The notes under the pieces: generated by a model
Told to the model about the DNA's origin: nothing
What the model saw: only the letters and a program-made list of their open reading frames with translations
The model's database searches: none
Made by a program: the position numbers and the translations under genes
Assembly: GCF_001611795.1 (NCBI RefSeq)
Contig: NZ_CP015098.1
Coordinates: 4,650,001-4,714,000, forward strand
Length of the DNA: 64,000 bases
Reading direction: 5' to 3'
From: Streptomyces qaidamensis
GTDB lineage: Bacteria; Actinomycetota; Actinomycetes; Streptomycetales; Streptomycetaceae
Part shown: positions 8,206 through 17,328 of the stretch, one piece after another
How positions within the stretch are numbered: position 1 is the first letter of the stretch
Layout of the letters: every line of letters begins with the position of its first letter

Positions 8206-9206
8206 CCACCGTCGCCGTCAAGCCGGCCACCATGGCGCAGGCCCTCACGCGCGCGCTGCGCGACGCCATGGCCGCCGACCCCGCCGTGCACGTCATGGGC
8301 GAGGACGTCGGCACCCTCGGCGGCGTCTTCCGCGTCACCGACGGACTCGCCAAGGAGTTCGGCGAGGACCGGTGCACGGACACCCCGCTCGCCGAGGCGG
8401 GCATCCTCGGCACCGCCGTCGGCATGGCCATGTACGGCCTGCGACCGGTCGTGGAGATGCAGTTCGACGCGTTCGCCTACCCGGCGTTCGAGCAGCTCAT
8501 CTCGCACGTGGCCCGCACGCGCAACCGCACCCGCGGCAAGATGCCCCTGCCGATCACCATCCGCGTCCCCTACGGCGGCGGCATCGGCGGCGTCGAGCAC
8601 CACAGCGACTCCTCCGAGGCGTACTACATGGCGACTCCGGGGCTCCACGTCGTCACGCCCGCCACCGTCGCCGACGCCTACGGGCTGCTGCGCGCCGCCA
8701 TCGCCTCCGACGACCCGGTCGTCGTCCTGGAGCCGAAGCGGCTGTACTGGTCGAAGGACTCCTGGAACCCCGAGGAGCCCGCGCCCGTTGAACCCATCGG
8801 CCGCGCGGTGGTGCGGCGCCCGGGCCGGAGCGCCACGCTCATCACGTACGGGCCGTCCGTACCCGTCTGCATGGAGGCGGCCGAGGCGGCCCGGGCCGAG
8901 GGCTGGGACCTCGAAGTCGTCGACCTGCGCTCCCTGGTGCCGTTCGACGACGAGACGGTGTGCGCCTCGGTACGGCGGACGGGGCGCGCGGTCGTCGTCC
9001 ACGAGTCGGGCTCCTTCGCGGGTCCGGGCGGTGAGATCGCGGCCCGGATCACGGAGCGCTGCTTCCACCACCTGGAAGCGCCGGTGCTGCGCGTGGCCGG
9101 GTTCGACATCCCGTACCCGCCACCGATGCTGGAGCGCCACCACCTGCCCGGCGTGGACCGGATCCTGGACGCCGTGGGGCGCCTGCAGTGGGAGGCCGAG
9201 AGCTGA
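8202..9206 (+). CDS. bkdB: branched-chain 2-oxoacid dehydrogenase E1 component, beta subunit (copy 1)
   Basis: A 334-residue transketolase-type E1beta partner. It starts MTTVAVKPATMAQALTRAL and has the conserved GEDVGTLGGVFRVTDGL, DTPLAEAGILGTAVGMA and GGGIGGVEHHSDSSEAY segments. The C-terminal domain (LEVVDLRSLVPFDDETV) ends in a PYPPPMLE motif. The ATG overlaps the bkdA stop, and its TGA overlaps the E2 start (TGATG), so all three subunits are translationally coupled for 1:1 assembly. Confidence 0.92.
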   Translation: MTTVAVKPATMAQALTRALRDAMAADPAVHVMGEDVGTLGGVFRVTDGLAKEFGEDRCTDTPLAEAGILGTAVGMAMYGLRPVVEMQFDAFAYPAFEQLISHVARTRNRTRGKMPLPITIRVPYGGGIGGVEHHSDSSEAYYMATPGLHVVTPATVADAYGLLRAAIASDDPVVVLEPKRLYWSKDSWNPEEPAPVEPIGRAVVRRPGRSATLITYGPSVPVCMEAAEAARAEGWDLEVVDLRSLVPFDDETVCASVRRTGRAVVVHESGSFAGPGGEIAARITERCFHHLEAPVLRVAGFDIPYPPPMLERHHLPGVDRILDAVGRLQWEAES

Positions 9207-10642
9207 TGGCACAGGTGTTGGAGTTCAAGCTGCCCGACCTCGGGGAGGGGCTCACCGAGGCGGAGATCGTGCGCTGGCTGGTCGAGGTCGGCGACGTGGT
9301 CGCGATCGACCAGCCGGTCGTCGAGGTCGAGACGGCCAAGGCGATGGTCGAGGTGCCGTGCCCCTACGGCGGCGTGGTCACGGCCCGCTTCGGCGAGGAG
9401 GGCACGGAACTGCCCGTCGGGGCACCGCTGATCACGGTGGCGGTGGGGGAGAAGCCCGCCGCCGGCACCGGCGACACCGGCACCGGGGGCTCGGGCAACG
9501 TCCTGGTCGGGTACGGCACCTCCGAGGCACCCGCGCGGCGCCGCCGGGTCCGGCAGGAGCGGCCGGTGTCCGGCGCGTCCGCGACAGCCGGGCAGGCCGG
9601 TGCCGCCGGGGCGGCGAACGGACGGGCCGAAGCCACCGCTGCCCCGGTGAACGCGCAGGCCGCGGGCGCCGCGGCGGCGGCCAACGGGCAGGCGGGCGGC
9701 CTGGCCACGCAGGACGGGCCCGTCCCCGTGATCTCGCCCCTGGTGCGCCGGCTGGCCCGGCAGAACGGCCTGGACCTGCGGGAGCTGACCGGCTCCGGCC
9801 CCGACGGGCTGATCCTGCGGGCGGACGTGGAGTACGCCCTGCGCGCCGCCGGCCGGGGCGCCACGGCGGCGCCGGCGGCCGAACCGCACCCGCCCGTGCC
9901 GCAGACACCGAGCCCGGCCCCCGCGTCGGCGTCCCCGGCGACAGCGGCCCCCGCCGAGATCCGTACCCCGCTCAAGGGCATCCGGGGCGCCGTCGCCGAC
10001 AAACTGGCGCGCAGTCGCCGCGAGATCCCGGACGCCACCTGCTGGGTGGACGCCGACGCCACAGAGCTGATGCGGGCGCGCACGGCCATGAACGCGGCCG
10101 GCGGACCGAAGATCTCCCTCCTCGCCCTGCTGGCCCGGATCTGCACCGCGGCCCTCGCCCGCTTCCCCGAGCTCAACTCCACGGTGGACGCCGAGGCCAG
10201 GGAGGTCGTCCGGTTCGGCCACGTGCACCTGGGCTTCGCGGCGCAGACCGACCGGGGCCTGGTCGTCCCGGTCGTACGGGACGCACACGCACGCGACGCC
10301 GAGTCGCTGACCGCCGAGTTCGCCCGGCTGACCGAGGCGGGCCGGACGGGGACGCTCACGCCGGGCGAACTCACCGGCGGGACGTTCACGTTGAACAACT
10401 ACGGCGTCTTCGGCGTCGACGGCTCCACTCCGATCATCAACCACCCCGAGGCCGCGATGCTCGGCGTCGGCCGCATCGTCCCCAAGCCGTGGGTGCACGA
10501 GGGCGAGCTGGCGGTACGGCAGGTCGTCCAGCTGTCGCTCACCTTCGACCACCGGGTGTGCGACGGCGGCGTGGCGGGCGGTTTCCTGCGGTACGTCGCG
10601 GACTGCGTGGAACAGCCGGCGGTGCTGCTGCGGACGCTGTGA
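9206..10642 (+). CDS. bkdC: 2-oxoacid dehydrogenase dihydrolipoamide acyltransferase E2 (copy 1)
   Basis: A 478-residue E2 core subunit. One lipoyl domain (residues about 3-78) has the lipoylated Lys in VETAKAMVEVP. An Ala/Pro/Gly-rich linker follows, then a peripheral-subunit-binding domain (ISPLVRRLARQNGLDLRELTGSG without a break, about 175-210), a second linker and the catalytic acyltransferase domain ending in FDHRVCDGG, which carries the HxxxDG active site. GGAGG lies about 10 nt before the ATG. No E3 (lipoamide dehydrogenase) gene is present, so E3 must come from elsewhere. Confidence 0.92.
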   Translation: MAQVLEFKLPDLGEGLTEAEIVRWLVEVGDVVAIDQPVVEVETAKAMVEVPCPYGGVVTARFGEEGTELPVGAPLITVAVGEKPAAGTGDTGTGGSGNVLVGYGTSEAPARRRRVRQERPVSGASATAGQAGAAGAANGRAEATAAPVNAQAAGAAAAANGQAGGLATQDGPVPVISPLVRRLARQNGLDLRELTGSGPDGLILRADVEYALRAAGRGATAAPAAEPHPPVPQTPSPAPASASPATAAPAEIRTPLKGIRGAVADKLARSRREIPDATCWVDADATELMRARTAMNAAGGPKISLLALLARICTAALARFPELNSTVDAEAREVVRFGHVHLGFAAQTDRGLVVPVVRDAHARDAESLTAEFARLTEAGRTGTLTPGELTGGTFTLNNYGVFGVDGSTPIINHPEAAMLGVGRIVPKPWVHEGELAVRQVVQLSLTFDHRVCDGGVAGGFLRYVADCVEQPAVLLRTL

Positions 10643-10728
10643 TTCCTGTTCCTCGTCCGAGCCGGCGTTCGTGATCGCGTCGCTTCCCCCGCGTTCCGTG
10701 TGATCGCGGGGGCACGCATACTCGGGGG

Positions 10729-11712
10729 GTGACCGCGTACCAGCACCCCGGCGAACCAGGCGCCGAGACCGGCCCCGCGCACGGGGCTGGCCCCGCCCGG
10801 TACGACGCCGTCGTGCTCGCCGGCGGTGCCGCCCGGCGCCTGGGCGGCACGGACAAGCCCGGCGTGCGGGTGGGCGGGCGCCCCCTGCTCGACCGGGTAC
10901 TCGCGGCCTGCGCCACCGCCCGCACCACCGTCGTGGTCGCCGCGCCCCGCCCGACCGCACGGCCCGTGACCTGGGCCCGCGAGGACCCGCCCGGCGGCGG
11001 GCCGCTCGCCGCCCTGGACGCCGGGCTCCGCCACACCACCGCCGAACACGTCGTGGTGCTCTCCGCCGACCTGCCGTTCCTGCACGAGCCGACCGTGGAC
11101 CGCATGCTGAGCACGCTGCGGGCGAGCGGCTGCGACGGCGTGCTGCTGACCGACCCGAGCGGCCGTGACCAGCCCCTCGTGGCCGCCTACCGGGCGCCGC
11201 GGCTGCGTGAGGAACTCGCGCTCCTCTCCGGCCGGCACGGCGCCCTCGCCGGTCTGCCCCTGCGGCGGCTCACCGCCGAGCTGGATCTCACCCGCATCTC
11301 CGACCCCGTCGCGTCCTTCGACTGCGACACCTGGGACGACATCGCCACCGCCAGGGCACGTATCAGGGAGCATGGGCACGTGTTGGATGAATGGATTTCC
11401 GCCGTCAAGGACGAACTGGGGATCGACCTCGCTGTCGACACCCGGGGCCTGCTCGACCTCGCCCGCGTCGCCGCCCACGGGGTGGACCGGCCCGCGGCGC
11501 CGCTGACCACCTTCCTCGTCGGCTACGCGGCCGCGCAGGCCGGCGGCGGCCCCGAGGCCGTCGCCGAGGCCGCCCGCAAGGCCGAGGCCCTCGCCGCCCG
11601 CTGGGCCCGGGAGAGCACCGCCGAGGACCGGCCCTCCGGCGAGGGGCAGCAGCCCGCGCAGGGCGATGTCGCCCCCGACGCCACCCCCGACACCCGCCCG
11701 GACGCCGGATGA
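10729..11712 (+). CDS. mobA: MobA-like molybdenum cofactor guanylyltransferase fused to a DUF6457 domain
   Basis: A 327-residue protein. Residues about 20-215 are an NTP-transferase domain with VVLAGGAARRLGGTDKP and LSADLPFLHEPTVD, as in MobA, which attaches GMP to molybdopterin. From about residue 221 a second domain starts MDEWISAVKDELGIDLAVDT and runs to AGGGPEAVAEAARKA, matching the small actinobacterial DUF6457 family. That domain is often a separate gene, so this is a fusion. The GTG start follows a G-rich ribosome site. The stop overlaps moeA (ATGA). Confidence 0.85.
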   Translation: MTAYQHPGEPGAETGPAHGAGPARYDAVVLAGGAARRLGGTDKPGVRVGGRPLLDRVLAACATARTTVVVAAPRPTARPVTWAREDPPGGGPLAALDAGLRHTTAEHVVVLSADLPFLHEPTVDRMLSTLRASGCDGVLLTDPSGRDQPLVAAYRAPRLREELALLSGRHGALAGLPLRRLTAELDLTRISDPVASFDCDTWDDIATARARIREHGHVLDEWISAVKDELGIDLAVDTRGLLDLARVAAHGVDRPAAPLTTFLVGYAAAQAGGGPEAVAEAARKAEALAARWARESTAEDRPSGEGQQPAQGDVAPDATPDTRPDAG

Positions 11713-13097
11713 CGCCGCACGGCGCCCGTGCCGGTGAGGACGCCGAGGACCTCGACGTCGAGGAGGTGCTCGCCCTCGTGAGGAACAGCAACGGCAGTCA
11801 CCTGCCCGACCCGGCAGCACGAGGCGGGACGGACAGCGCCCGCCCCGCCCACGGGCCGGACCCGTCCGCCCGGCCCGACACCCGCCACCGCGCCACCGGC
11901 TGGCCCGAGGCCCGGGCCCTCGCGGAACGCGCCGGCCGCCACGCCACCCGGGCCGCCCGCCGGGCCCCCGTCTCCGTACCCCTCGACACCGCCCTCGGCA
12001 TGACCCTCGCCGCCCCGCTCGACGCCCTCACCGACCTTCCCTCCTTCGACACCTCGGCGATGGACGGCTGGGCGGTCTGCGGCCCCGCTCCCTGGCACGT
12101 ACGGGACGAGGGCGTCCTCGCCGGGCCCGCCGCCCCTGTATCCCTCACCGACGGTGAGGCCGTGCGGATCGCCACCGGCGCGCGCATCCCCCCGGACACC
12201 ACCGCCGTCCTGCGCAGCGAACACGGCCGCACCGACGACAAGGGCCGCCTGTCCGCGACCAGGGACGTCGTCCCCGGCCAGGACATCCGCCCGCGCGGCC
12301 AGGAGTGCCGCACCGGCGATCAGCTCCTCGCCGCCGGCACCCTCGTCACCCCGGCCGTTCTCGGGCTGGCGGCGGCGGCCGGCTACGACACCGTCACCGC
12401 GGTCCCCCGGGCCCGCGTCGAGGTCCTCGTCCTCGGCGACGAGTTGCTCACCCAGGGCCTGCCGCACGACGGCCTGATCCGGGACGCGCTCGGCCCCATG
12501 CTGCCGCCGTGGCTGCGGGCGCTCGGCGCCGAGGTCACCGCCGTCCGGCGCATCCGCGACGACGCCGACGCCCTGCACGAAGCCGTCACCACCTGCGACG
12601 CCGACGTCCTCCTCACCACCGGTGGCACCGCGGCCGGCCCTGTCGACCACGTCCACCCCACCCTGCGCAGGATCGGCGCCGAACTCCTCGTCGACGGCGT
12701 CGCGGTGCGCCCGGGCCACCCCATGCTGCTGGCCCGCACCAAGGAGACCCAGCACCTCGTCGGCCTGCCGGGCAATCCGCTCGCCGCCGTCTCCGGCCTG
12801 CTGACGCTCGCCGAGCCGCTGCTGCGGATCCTCGCGGCCCGCCCGGCCCCGGAGCCGTACACGCTGCCGCTCCGGGACGCCGTGCACGGGCATCCGCACG
12901 ACACCCGGCTGGTCCCCGTCGTCCTGCGCGGTGACGAGGCCGTGCCGCTGCACTACAACGGCCCCGCCATGCTGCGCGGCATCGCGGCGGCCGACGCGCT
13001 GGCCGTCGTACCGCCGGGCGGCGCACGTTCGGGGCAGGAGGCGGAACTGCTCGACCTGCCCTGGGCGTCCGGAGGAATCGGGGTGTGTTTCACGTGA
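11709..13097 (+). CDS. moeA: molybdopterin molybdotransferase MoeA
   Basis: A 462-residue MoeA that inserts molybdate into adenylylated molybdopterin. After a roughly 65-residue low-complexity N-terminal extension come the family motifs: FDTSAMDGWAV, VRIATGARIP, EVLVLGDELL, TTGGTAAGPVDHV and VGLPGNPLAA. The ATG overlaps the mobA stop. The 3' end overlaps the start of the K+ channel gene, and the parS site 13087-13100 overlaps the moeA stop codon, constraining codon use there. Confidence 0.92.
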   Translation: MTPHGARAGEDAEDLDVEEVLALVRNSNGSHLPDPAARGGTDSARPAHGPDPSARPDTRHRATGWPEARALAERAGRHATRAARRAPVSVPLDTALGMTLAAPLDALTDLPSFDTSAMDGWAVCGPAPWHVRDEGVLAGPAAPVSLTDGEAVRIATGARIPPDTTAVLRSEHGRTDDKGRLSATRDVVPGQDIRPRGQECRTGDQLLAAGTLVTPAVLGLAAAAGYDTVTAVPRARVEVLVLGDELLTQGLPHDGLIRDALGPMLPPWLRALGAEVTAVRRIRDDADALHEAVTTCDADVLLTTGGTAAGPVDHVHPTLRRIGAELLVDGVAVRPGHPMLLARTKETQHLVGLPGNPLAAVSGLLTLAEPLLRILAARPAPEPYTLPLRDAVHGHPHDTRLVPVVLRGDEAVPLHYNGPAMLRGIAAADALAVVPPGGARSGQEAELLDLPWASGGIGVCFT

Positions 13098-14203
13098 AAC
13101 TTCCGGGCCAGGACGCGATCGCCCGACAGGCCGACGAGCATCTGGTGACCCATCGGGTGAAACTCCCGAGGAAGGTGGTGGAGCACCCGTTCCGCCAGGT
13201 CGCCAAGCGGCTCTCCATCGCCCTGCTGGTGCTCGTCGCGACCGCGCTGATCGTCTACGCCGACCGGGACGGCTACAACGACAACGCGGGCGATGGCGTC
13301 GACCTTCTCGACGCCTTCTACTACGCGACCGTCACCCTCTCCACCACCGGCTACGGTGACATCGCGCCGGCCAGCGACGCCGCTCGGCTCACCAACATCC
13401 TCGTCATCACGCCCCTGCGCGTGCTGTTCCTGATCATCCTGGTCGGCACCACCCTCGAAGCCCTCACCGAACGCACCCGGGAGGAGTGGCGACTGACCCG
13501 CTGGAGGTCCACGTTGCGCGATCACACCGTTGTCATCGGCTTCGGCACGAAGGGCAGATCGGCGATCCGGACCGTCTGCGCGACGGGCCTGAAGAAGGAG
13601 CAGGTCGTCGTGGTCGACCCCAGTTCCAAGGTGGTCGACGCCGCGACCGCCGAGGGCTACGCGGGCATCGTCGGGGACGCGACCCGCAGCGAGGTGCTGA
13701 AGCGGGCCGAGGTGCACAAGGCCCGCCAGATCATCATCGCGACACAGCGCGACGACACAGCGGTCCTGGTGACGCTGACGGCCCGGCAGCTCAACCGCGG
13801 GGCGAAGATCGTGGCGGCGGTGCGGGAGGAGGAGAACGCGCCGTTGCTCAAGCAGTCCGGGGCCGACGCGGTCATCACCAGCGCCAGCGCCGCCGGCCGG
13901 CTGCTCGGCCTCTCCGTGCTGAGCCCCTCCGCGGGCATGGTGCTGGAGGACCTCATCCAGCAGGGCACCGGGCTCGACCTCGTCGAACGGCCGGTCGTCA
14001 AGGCCGAGGTGGGCAAGACGCCGCGGGAGCTCGCCGACCTGGTCGTGAGCGTCATACGCGGTCACCGGGTCCTCGGCTACGACGATCCGGCCGTCGGGAG
14101 ACTGGAGCTGACCGACCGGCTCATCACGATCGTGCGCAAGACCCCGGGCACCCAGGTCGCGCCCGACATCCGGCCGATGCCCCCGATGCCCCGCAACACC
14201 TGA
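13085..14203 (+). CDS. TrkA-type potassium channel (2TM, RCK domain)
   Basis: A 372-residue ion channel. One transmembrane helix (about residues 43-58) precedes a pore loop with the K+ selectivity filter TTGYGD at 87-92. A second helix (NILVITPLRVLFLIILVG) leads to a cytoplasmic RCK/TrkA-N domain (HTVVIGFGTKGRSAI) and a TrkA-C domain ending about residue 360. GTG 13085 is favoured because GGAGG sits 9 nt upstream. GTG 13094, overlapping the moeA stop as GTGA, is the alternative. The first codons read FHVK because they are written over the parS palindrome. Confidence 0.92.
   Translation: MFHVKLPGQDAIARQADEHLVTHRVKLPRKVVEHPFRQVAKRLSIALLVLVATALIVYADRDGYNDNAGDGVDLLDAFYYATVTLSTTGYGDIAPASDAARLTNILVITPLRVLFLIILVGTTLEALTERTREEWRLTRWRSTLRDHTVVIGFGTKGRSAIRTVCATGLKKEQVVVVDPSSKVVDAATAEGYAGIVGDATRSEVLKRAEVHKARQIIIATQRDDTAVLVTLTARQLNRGAKIVAAVREEENAPLLKQSGADAVITSASAAGRLLGLSVLSPSAGMVLEDLIQQGTGLDLVERPVVKAEVGKTPRELADLVVSVIRGHRVLGYDDPAVGRLELTDRLITIVRKTPGTQVAPDIRPMPPMPRNT
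13087..13100. other. parS site (ParB-binding centromere element)
   Basis: GTTTCACGTGAAAC is a perfect 14-bp palindrome identical to the Streptomyces parS consensus recognised by ParB in chromosome segregation. It lies within coding DNA, spanning the moeA stop and the first codons of the channel gene. A second perfect copy is at 48903-48916. Confidence 0.93.
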
Positions 14204-14220
14204 GAACAGGGCGGAAGCAC

Positions 14221-14258
14221 GCCGGCCGCCGCGCACCACCCGGTGCGGGACGGCCGGC
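14221..14258. terminator. bidirectional hairpin between convergent genes
   Basis: Outer arms GCCGGCCG (14221-14228) and CGGCCGGC (14251-14258) enclose an inner CGCACC/GGTGCG stem. It sits between the K+ channel stop and the ABC permease stop, the expected place for a shared terminator. Confidence 0.75.
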
Positions 14259-14274
14259 GAAGCCCGGAGATCCG

Positions 14275-15123
14275 CTACTTCCGGTTGTACAGCCGCATCG
14301 TGACCGGCCCGAAGACCGCCACGAACAGCCCGGCCCAGCCCAGCGACCAGGCGACCTCGTCGGCCGGCCAGTCGCCGCCCATCAGACCGCGCACCGCCGA
14401 CGCCAGGTGGGTGATGGGGCTGTTGTTCACGAACGCCTGGAGCCAGCCCGGCATCGTCTTCGGGTCCACGAACACGTTGGACAGGAAGGTGAGCGGGAAG
14501 ATCACCATCATGCTGACGCCCATCACCGACTTCTCGGTGCGCAGCATCAGCCCGAACATCGTCCAGATCCACGAGAAGGCGAACGAGAAGGCCACCAGCA
14601 GGGCGATCCCGGCGAGCACACCCGCGATGCCGCCGTCCGGCCGGTAGCCGAGGATCATGCCGACGGTGAGCATCACGACCGACGCGATCGTGTACCGCAG
14701 GGCGTCACCGAGCAGATAGCCGACCATCGTCGACGGCCGCCAGATCGGCAGGCTGCGGAACCGGTCGAACACGCCCTTCTCGATGTCGGTGTTCACGGAG
14801 ACACCCGTGTACATCGTGATCATCACGACCGACATCACGAGGATGCCCGGCAGCAGGAACTGGATGTACTCCTTCGGCGAGCCGGCCAGCGCCCCGCCGA
14901 ACAGGTACGTGTACATCAGCACCATCATGATCGGGAACGCAGTGACGTCGAAGAGCTGCTCCGGCACGTGCTTGATCTTGAGGATCGCCCGCCAGCCGAA
15001 GGTCATCGAGGCCGACCACGCGCTGGGCCGCGGCGGCCGTTCCTTGGAGACGAGCAGCGCGGCGAGGGACTCGGCGCTGACCGGGGCGAGCTCTTTGCTC
15101 TCGGTGGTCGCCGCGGCGCTCAT
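14275..15123 (-). CDS. ABC-2 type transporter permease (DrrB-like)
   Basis: A 282-residue integral membrane permease with about six hydrophobic helices. The segment VNTDIEKGVFDRFRSLPIWR is characteristic of the daunorubicin-resistance DrrB/ABC-2 family, and the C-terminal NNSPITHLASAVRGLM is also typical. It overlaps the ATPase gene by ATGA (15120-15123), so it is translated with its energising subunit. Predicted role: export of a hydrophobic compound or lipid across the cytoplasmic membrane. The substrate is unknown. Confidence 0.92.
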   Translation of the reverse strand: MSAAATTESKELAPVSAESLAALLVSKERPPRPSAWSASMTFGWRAILKIKHVPEQLFDVTAFPIMMVLMYTYLFGGALAGSPKEYIQFLLPGILVMSVVMITMYTGVSVNTDIEKGVFDRFRSLPIWRPSTMVGYLLGDALRYTIASVVMLTVGMILGYRPDGGIAGVLAGIALLVAFSFAFSWIWTMFGLMLRTEKSVMGVSMMVIFPLTFLSNVFVDPKTMPGWLQAFVNNSPITHLASAVRGLMGGDWPADEVAWSLGWAGLFVAVFGPVTMRLYNRK

Positions 15124-16139
15124 GCCGCCACCTCGTCCTTCGGGTCGTCGGAGCGGTCGGTGGAGTCGTGCGTGTCGTGCCCGGTGAGAGCGAGGAACAC
15201 CTCGTCGAGGCTGGGCTGGCCCAGCGAGAAGTTGTCGACGGTGATCCCGGCGCGGGCCAGCTCCCCCAGGGCGCGGGAGGCCTGCTCGGCGGCGGAGTCG
15301 TCGCCGGCCGCCGTGGCGAGGCGGGCGGTGAGGGCCACCGGGTCGGGCTCCGGCTGCACCTGTGCGTCGAGGGCGCGGCGCAGCAGGCCGGCCGCGAGAT
15401 CACGCTGTGCGGGATCTCGTAGGCGCAGATGGACGGATCCGGCGCCGACGGACGACTTCAGCTCGCCCTTGGTGCCCTCGGCGATCACTCTGCCGCGGTC
15501 GATGACGGCGATCCGGGACGCCAGCTGGTCGGCCTCGTCCAGATACTGCGTGGTCAGCAGCACCGTGGTGCCCTGGGCGACCACGGCCCGCACGATGTCC
15601 CAGACCTGGTTGCGGCTGCGCGGGTCCAGACCGGTCGTCGGCTCGTCGAGGAAGAGCAGGTCGGGGGTGTTGAGGATGGACGCGGCGATGTCGATGCGGC
15701 GCCGCATGCCGCCGGAGTAGTGCTTGACCTGCTTGGCGGCCGCCTCCGAGAGTCCGAAGGCCTCCAGGAGCAGGCCGGCGCGTTCGCGGGCGGACTTCTT
15801 GTGGTGTCCGAGGAGCCGGCCGAGCAGGACCAGGTTCTCGGTGCCGGTGAGGTCTTCGTCCACCGACGCGTACTGGCCGGTGAGGCTCACCCGGCCGCGT
15901 ACCTCGTCCGCCTCGCGGACGACGTCGTGGCCGAAGACGTGCGCCTCGCCGCCGTCCGGCCGCAGGAGTGTGGCGAGCATCTTCACGGTGGTGGTCTTGC
16001 CGGCGCCGTTCGGGCCGAGGACGCCGTAGACCGTGCCCGCGGGCACGGCCAGGTCGACTCCGTCCACGGCCTTCGTCTCGCCGAACGTTTTCACCAGGCC
16101 CGCGGTCTCGATCGCCAGGCCGGACGTCTGGGTGCTCAT
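15120..16139 (-). CDS. ABC transporter ATP-binding protein (DrrA-like)
   Basis: A 339-residue ATPase with Walker A GPNGAGKTT, signature YSGGMRRRIDIAAS, Walker B LLFLDEPTTGLD and an H-loop in TTQYLDEADQLA. A roughly 100-residue C-terminal extension (RDPAQRDLAAGLLRRALDAQ onward) matches the regulatory domain of DrrA-type exporters. It is the first gene of a two-gene exporter operon that diverges from the quinone oxidoreductase across about 170 bp. No drug-resistance phenotype can be inferred from homology alone. Confidence 0.93.
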   Translation of the reverse strand: MSTQTSGLAIETAGLVKTFGETKAVDGVDLAVPAGTVYGVLGPNGAGKTTTVKMLATLLRPDGGEAHVFGHDVVREADEVRGRVSLTGQYASVDEDLTGTENLVLLGRLLGHHKKSARERAGLLLEAFGLSEAAAKQVKHYSGGMRRRIDIAASILNTPDLLFLDEPTTGLDPRSRNQVWDIVRAVVAQGTTVLLTTQYLDEADQLASRIAVIDRGRVIAEGTKGELKSSVGAGSVHLRLRDPAQRDLAAGLLRRALDAQVQPEPDPVALTARLATAAGDDSAAEQASRALGELARAGITVDNFSLGQPSLDEVFLALTGHDTHDSTDRSDDPKDEVAA

Positions 16140-16309
16140 GCTTCAGGTCCTTCCGCGTGCTTGGGCTACGCATGGAAAGACCTTTACGGTCGCGCAAACT
16201 CATCGGTCCCGCACCCGGGTTTTCGCCGGGACCGGACCAAAGGCGTAGCCGCAGCGGACCCGGGGACGGAGCGGACTCGGTCCGGGGACCGAGGGGTACG
16301 GTCCCTTGC

Positions 16310-17299
16310 ATGCATGCGATCACGATTCCCGAACCTGGTGGGCCCGAGGCGCTGGTCTGGGACGAGGTCCCCGATCCCGTGCCCGGCGAGGGCGAGGTCC
16401 TGGTCGAGGTGGCGGCCGGCGCCGTCAACCGGGCCGACATCCTGCAGCGGCAGGGCTTCTACGAACCGCCGCCCGGCGCGTCCCCCTACCCCGGTCTGGA
16501 ATGCTCCGGGCGGATCGCCGGGATCGGCACCGGCGTCTCCGGGTGGAACGTCGGCGACGAGGTGTGCGCGCTGCTCTCCGGCGGCGGCTACGCCGAGAAG
16601 GTGGCCGTCCCGGCGGGGCAGCTGCTGCCCGTGCCCGAGGGGGTCGGTCTGACCGAGGCGGCGGCGCTGCCCGAGGTGGCCTGCACCGTCTGGTCGAACG
16701 TCTTCATGGTCGCCCACCTGCGGCCCGGCGAGACACTCCTCGTGCACGGCGGGTCCAGCGGCATCGGCACGATGGCCATCCAGCTGGCCAAGGCCGTAGG
16801 CGCGCGGGTGGCCGTGACGGCCGGTACGAAGGAGAAGCTCCGGGCGTGTGCCGAGCTGGGCGCCGACATCCTGGTCAACTACCGCGAGCAGGACTTCGTC
16901 GAGGAGGTCAGGACGGCGACGGACGGCGCCGGTGCCGATGTCATCCTCGACAACATGGGCGCCAAGTACCTGGAGCGCAACGTCAAGGCCCTGGCCGTCA
17001 ACGGCCGCCTCGCGATCATCGGCATGCAGGGCGGCGTCAAGGGCGAGCTGAACATCGGCGCCCTGCTGGCCAAGCGCGCCGCGATCAGCGCGACGTCCCT
17101 GCGTGCCCGGCCCAAGGAGGAGAAGACGGCCATCGTCGCGGCCGTCCGCGAACACGTCTGGCCGCTGTTCGCGGACGGCCACCTGCGACCGGTCGTCGAC
17201 CGTGAGCTCCCGATGCGGGACGCCGCCGCCGCGCACCGGGTGGTGGAGGAGAGCAGCCACGTCGGCAAGGTCCTGCTGATCACCCCGCAGGGCGTCTGA
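16310..17299 (+). CDS. zinc-free NAD(P)H quinone oxidoreductase (MDR superfamily)
   Basis: A 329-residue medium-chain dehydrogenase/reductase of the quinone oxidoreductase/crotonyl-reductase group. The N-terminal GroES-like domain contains AVNRADILQRQGFYEPP. The nucleotide-binding site is LVHGGSSGIGTMAIQLAKA near residue 145. Zinc-binding cysteines are absent, as expected for QOR. The ATG at 16310 lies in TGCATGCATGC, and a second out-of-frame ATG follows 4 nt later. It is similar in sequence to PIG3-type (TIGR02824) enzymes. Confidence 0.9.
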   Translation: MHAITIPEPGGPEALVWDEVPDPVPGEGEVLVEVAAGAVNRADILQRQGFYEPPPGASPYPGLECSGRIAGIGTGVSGWNVGDEVCALLSGGGYAEKVAVPAGQLLPVPEGVGLTEAAALPEVACTVWSNVFMVAHLRPGETLLVHGGSSGIGTMAIQLAKAVGARVAVTAGTKEKLRACAELGADILVNYREQDFVEEVRTATDGAGADVILDNMGAKYLERNVKALAVNGRLAIIGMQGGVKGELNIGALLAKRAAISATSLRARPKEEKTAIVAAVREHVWPLFADGHLRPVVDRELPMRDAAAAHRVVEESSHVGKVLLITPQGV

Positions 17300-17328
17300 C
17301 ACCCGCAGCGGAGATCCGTCGGACGCCC

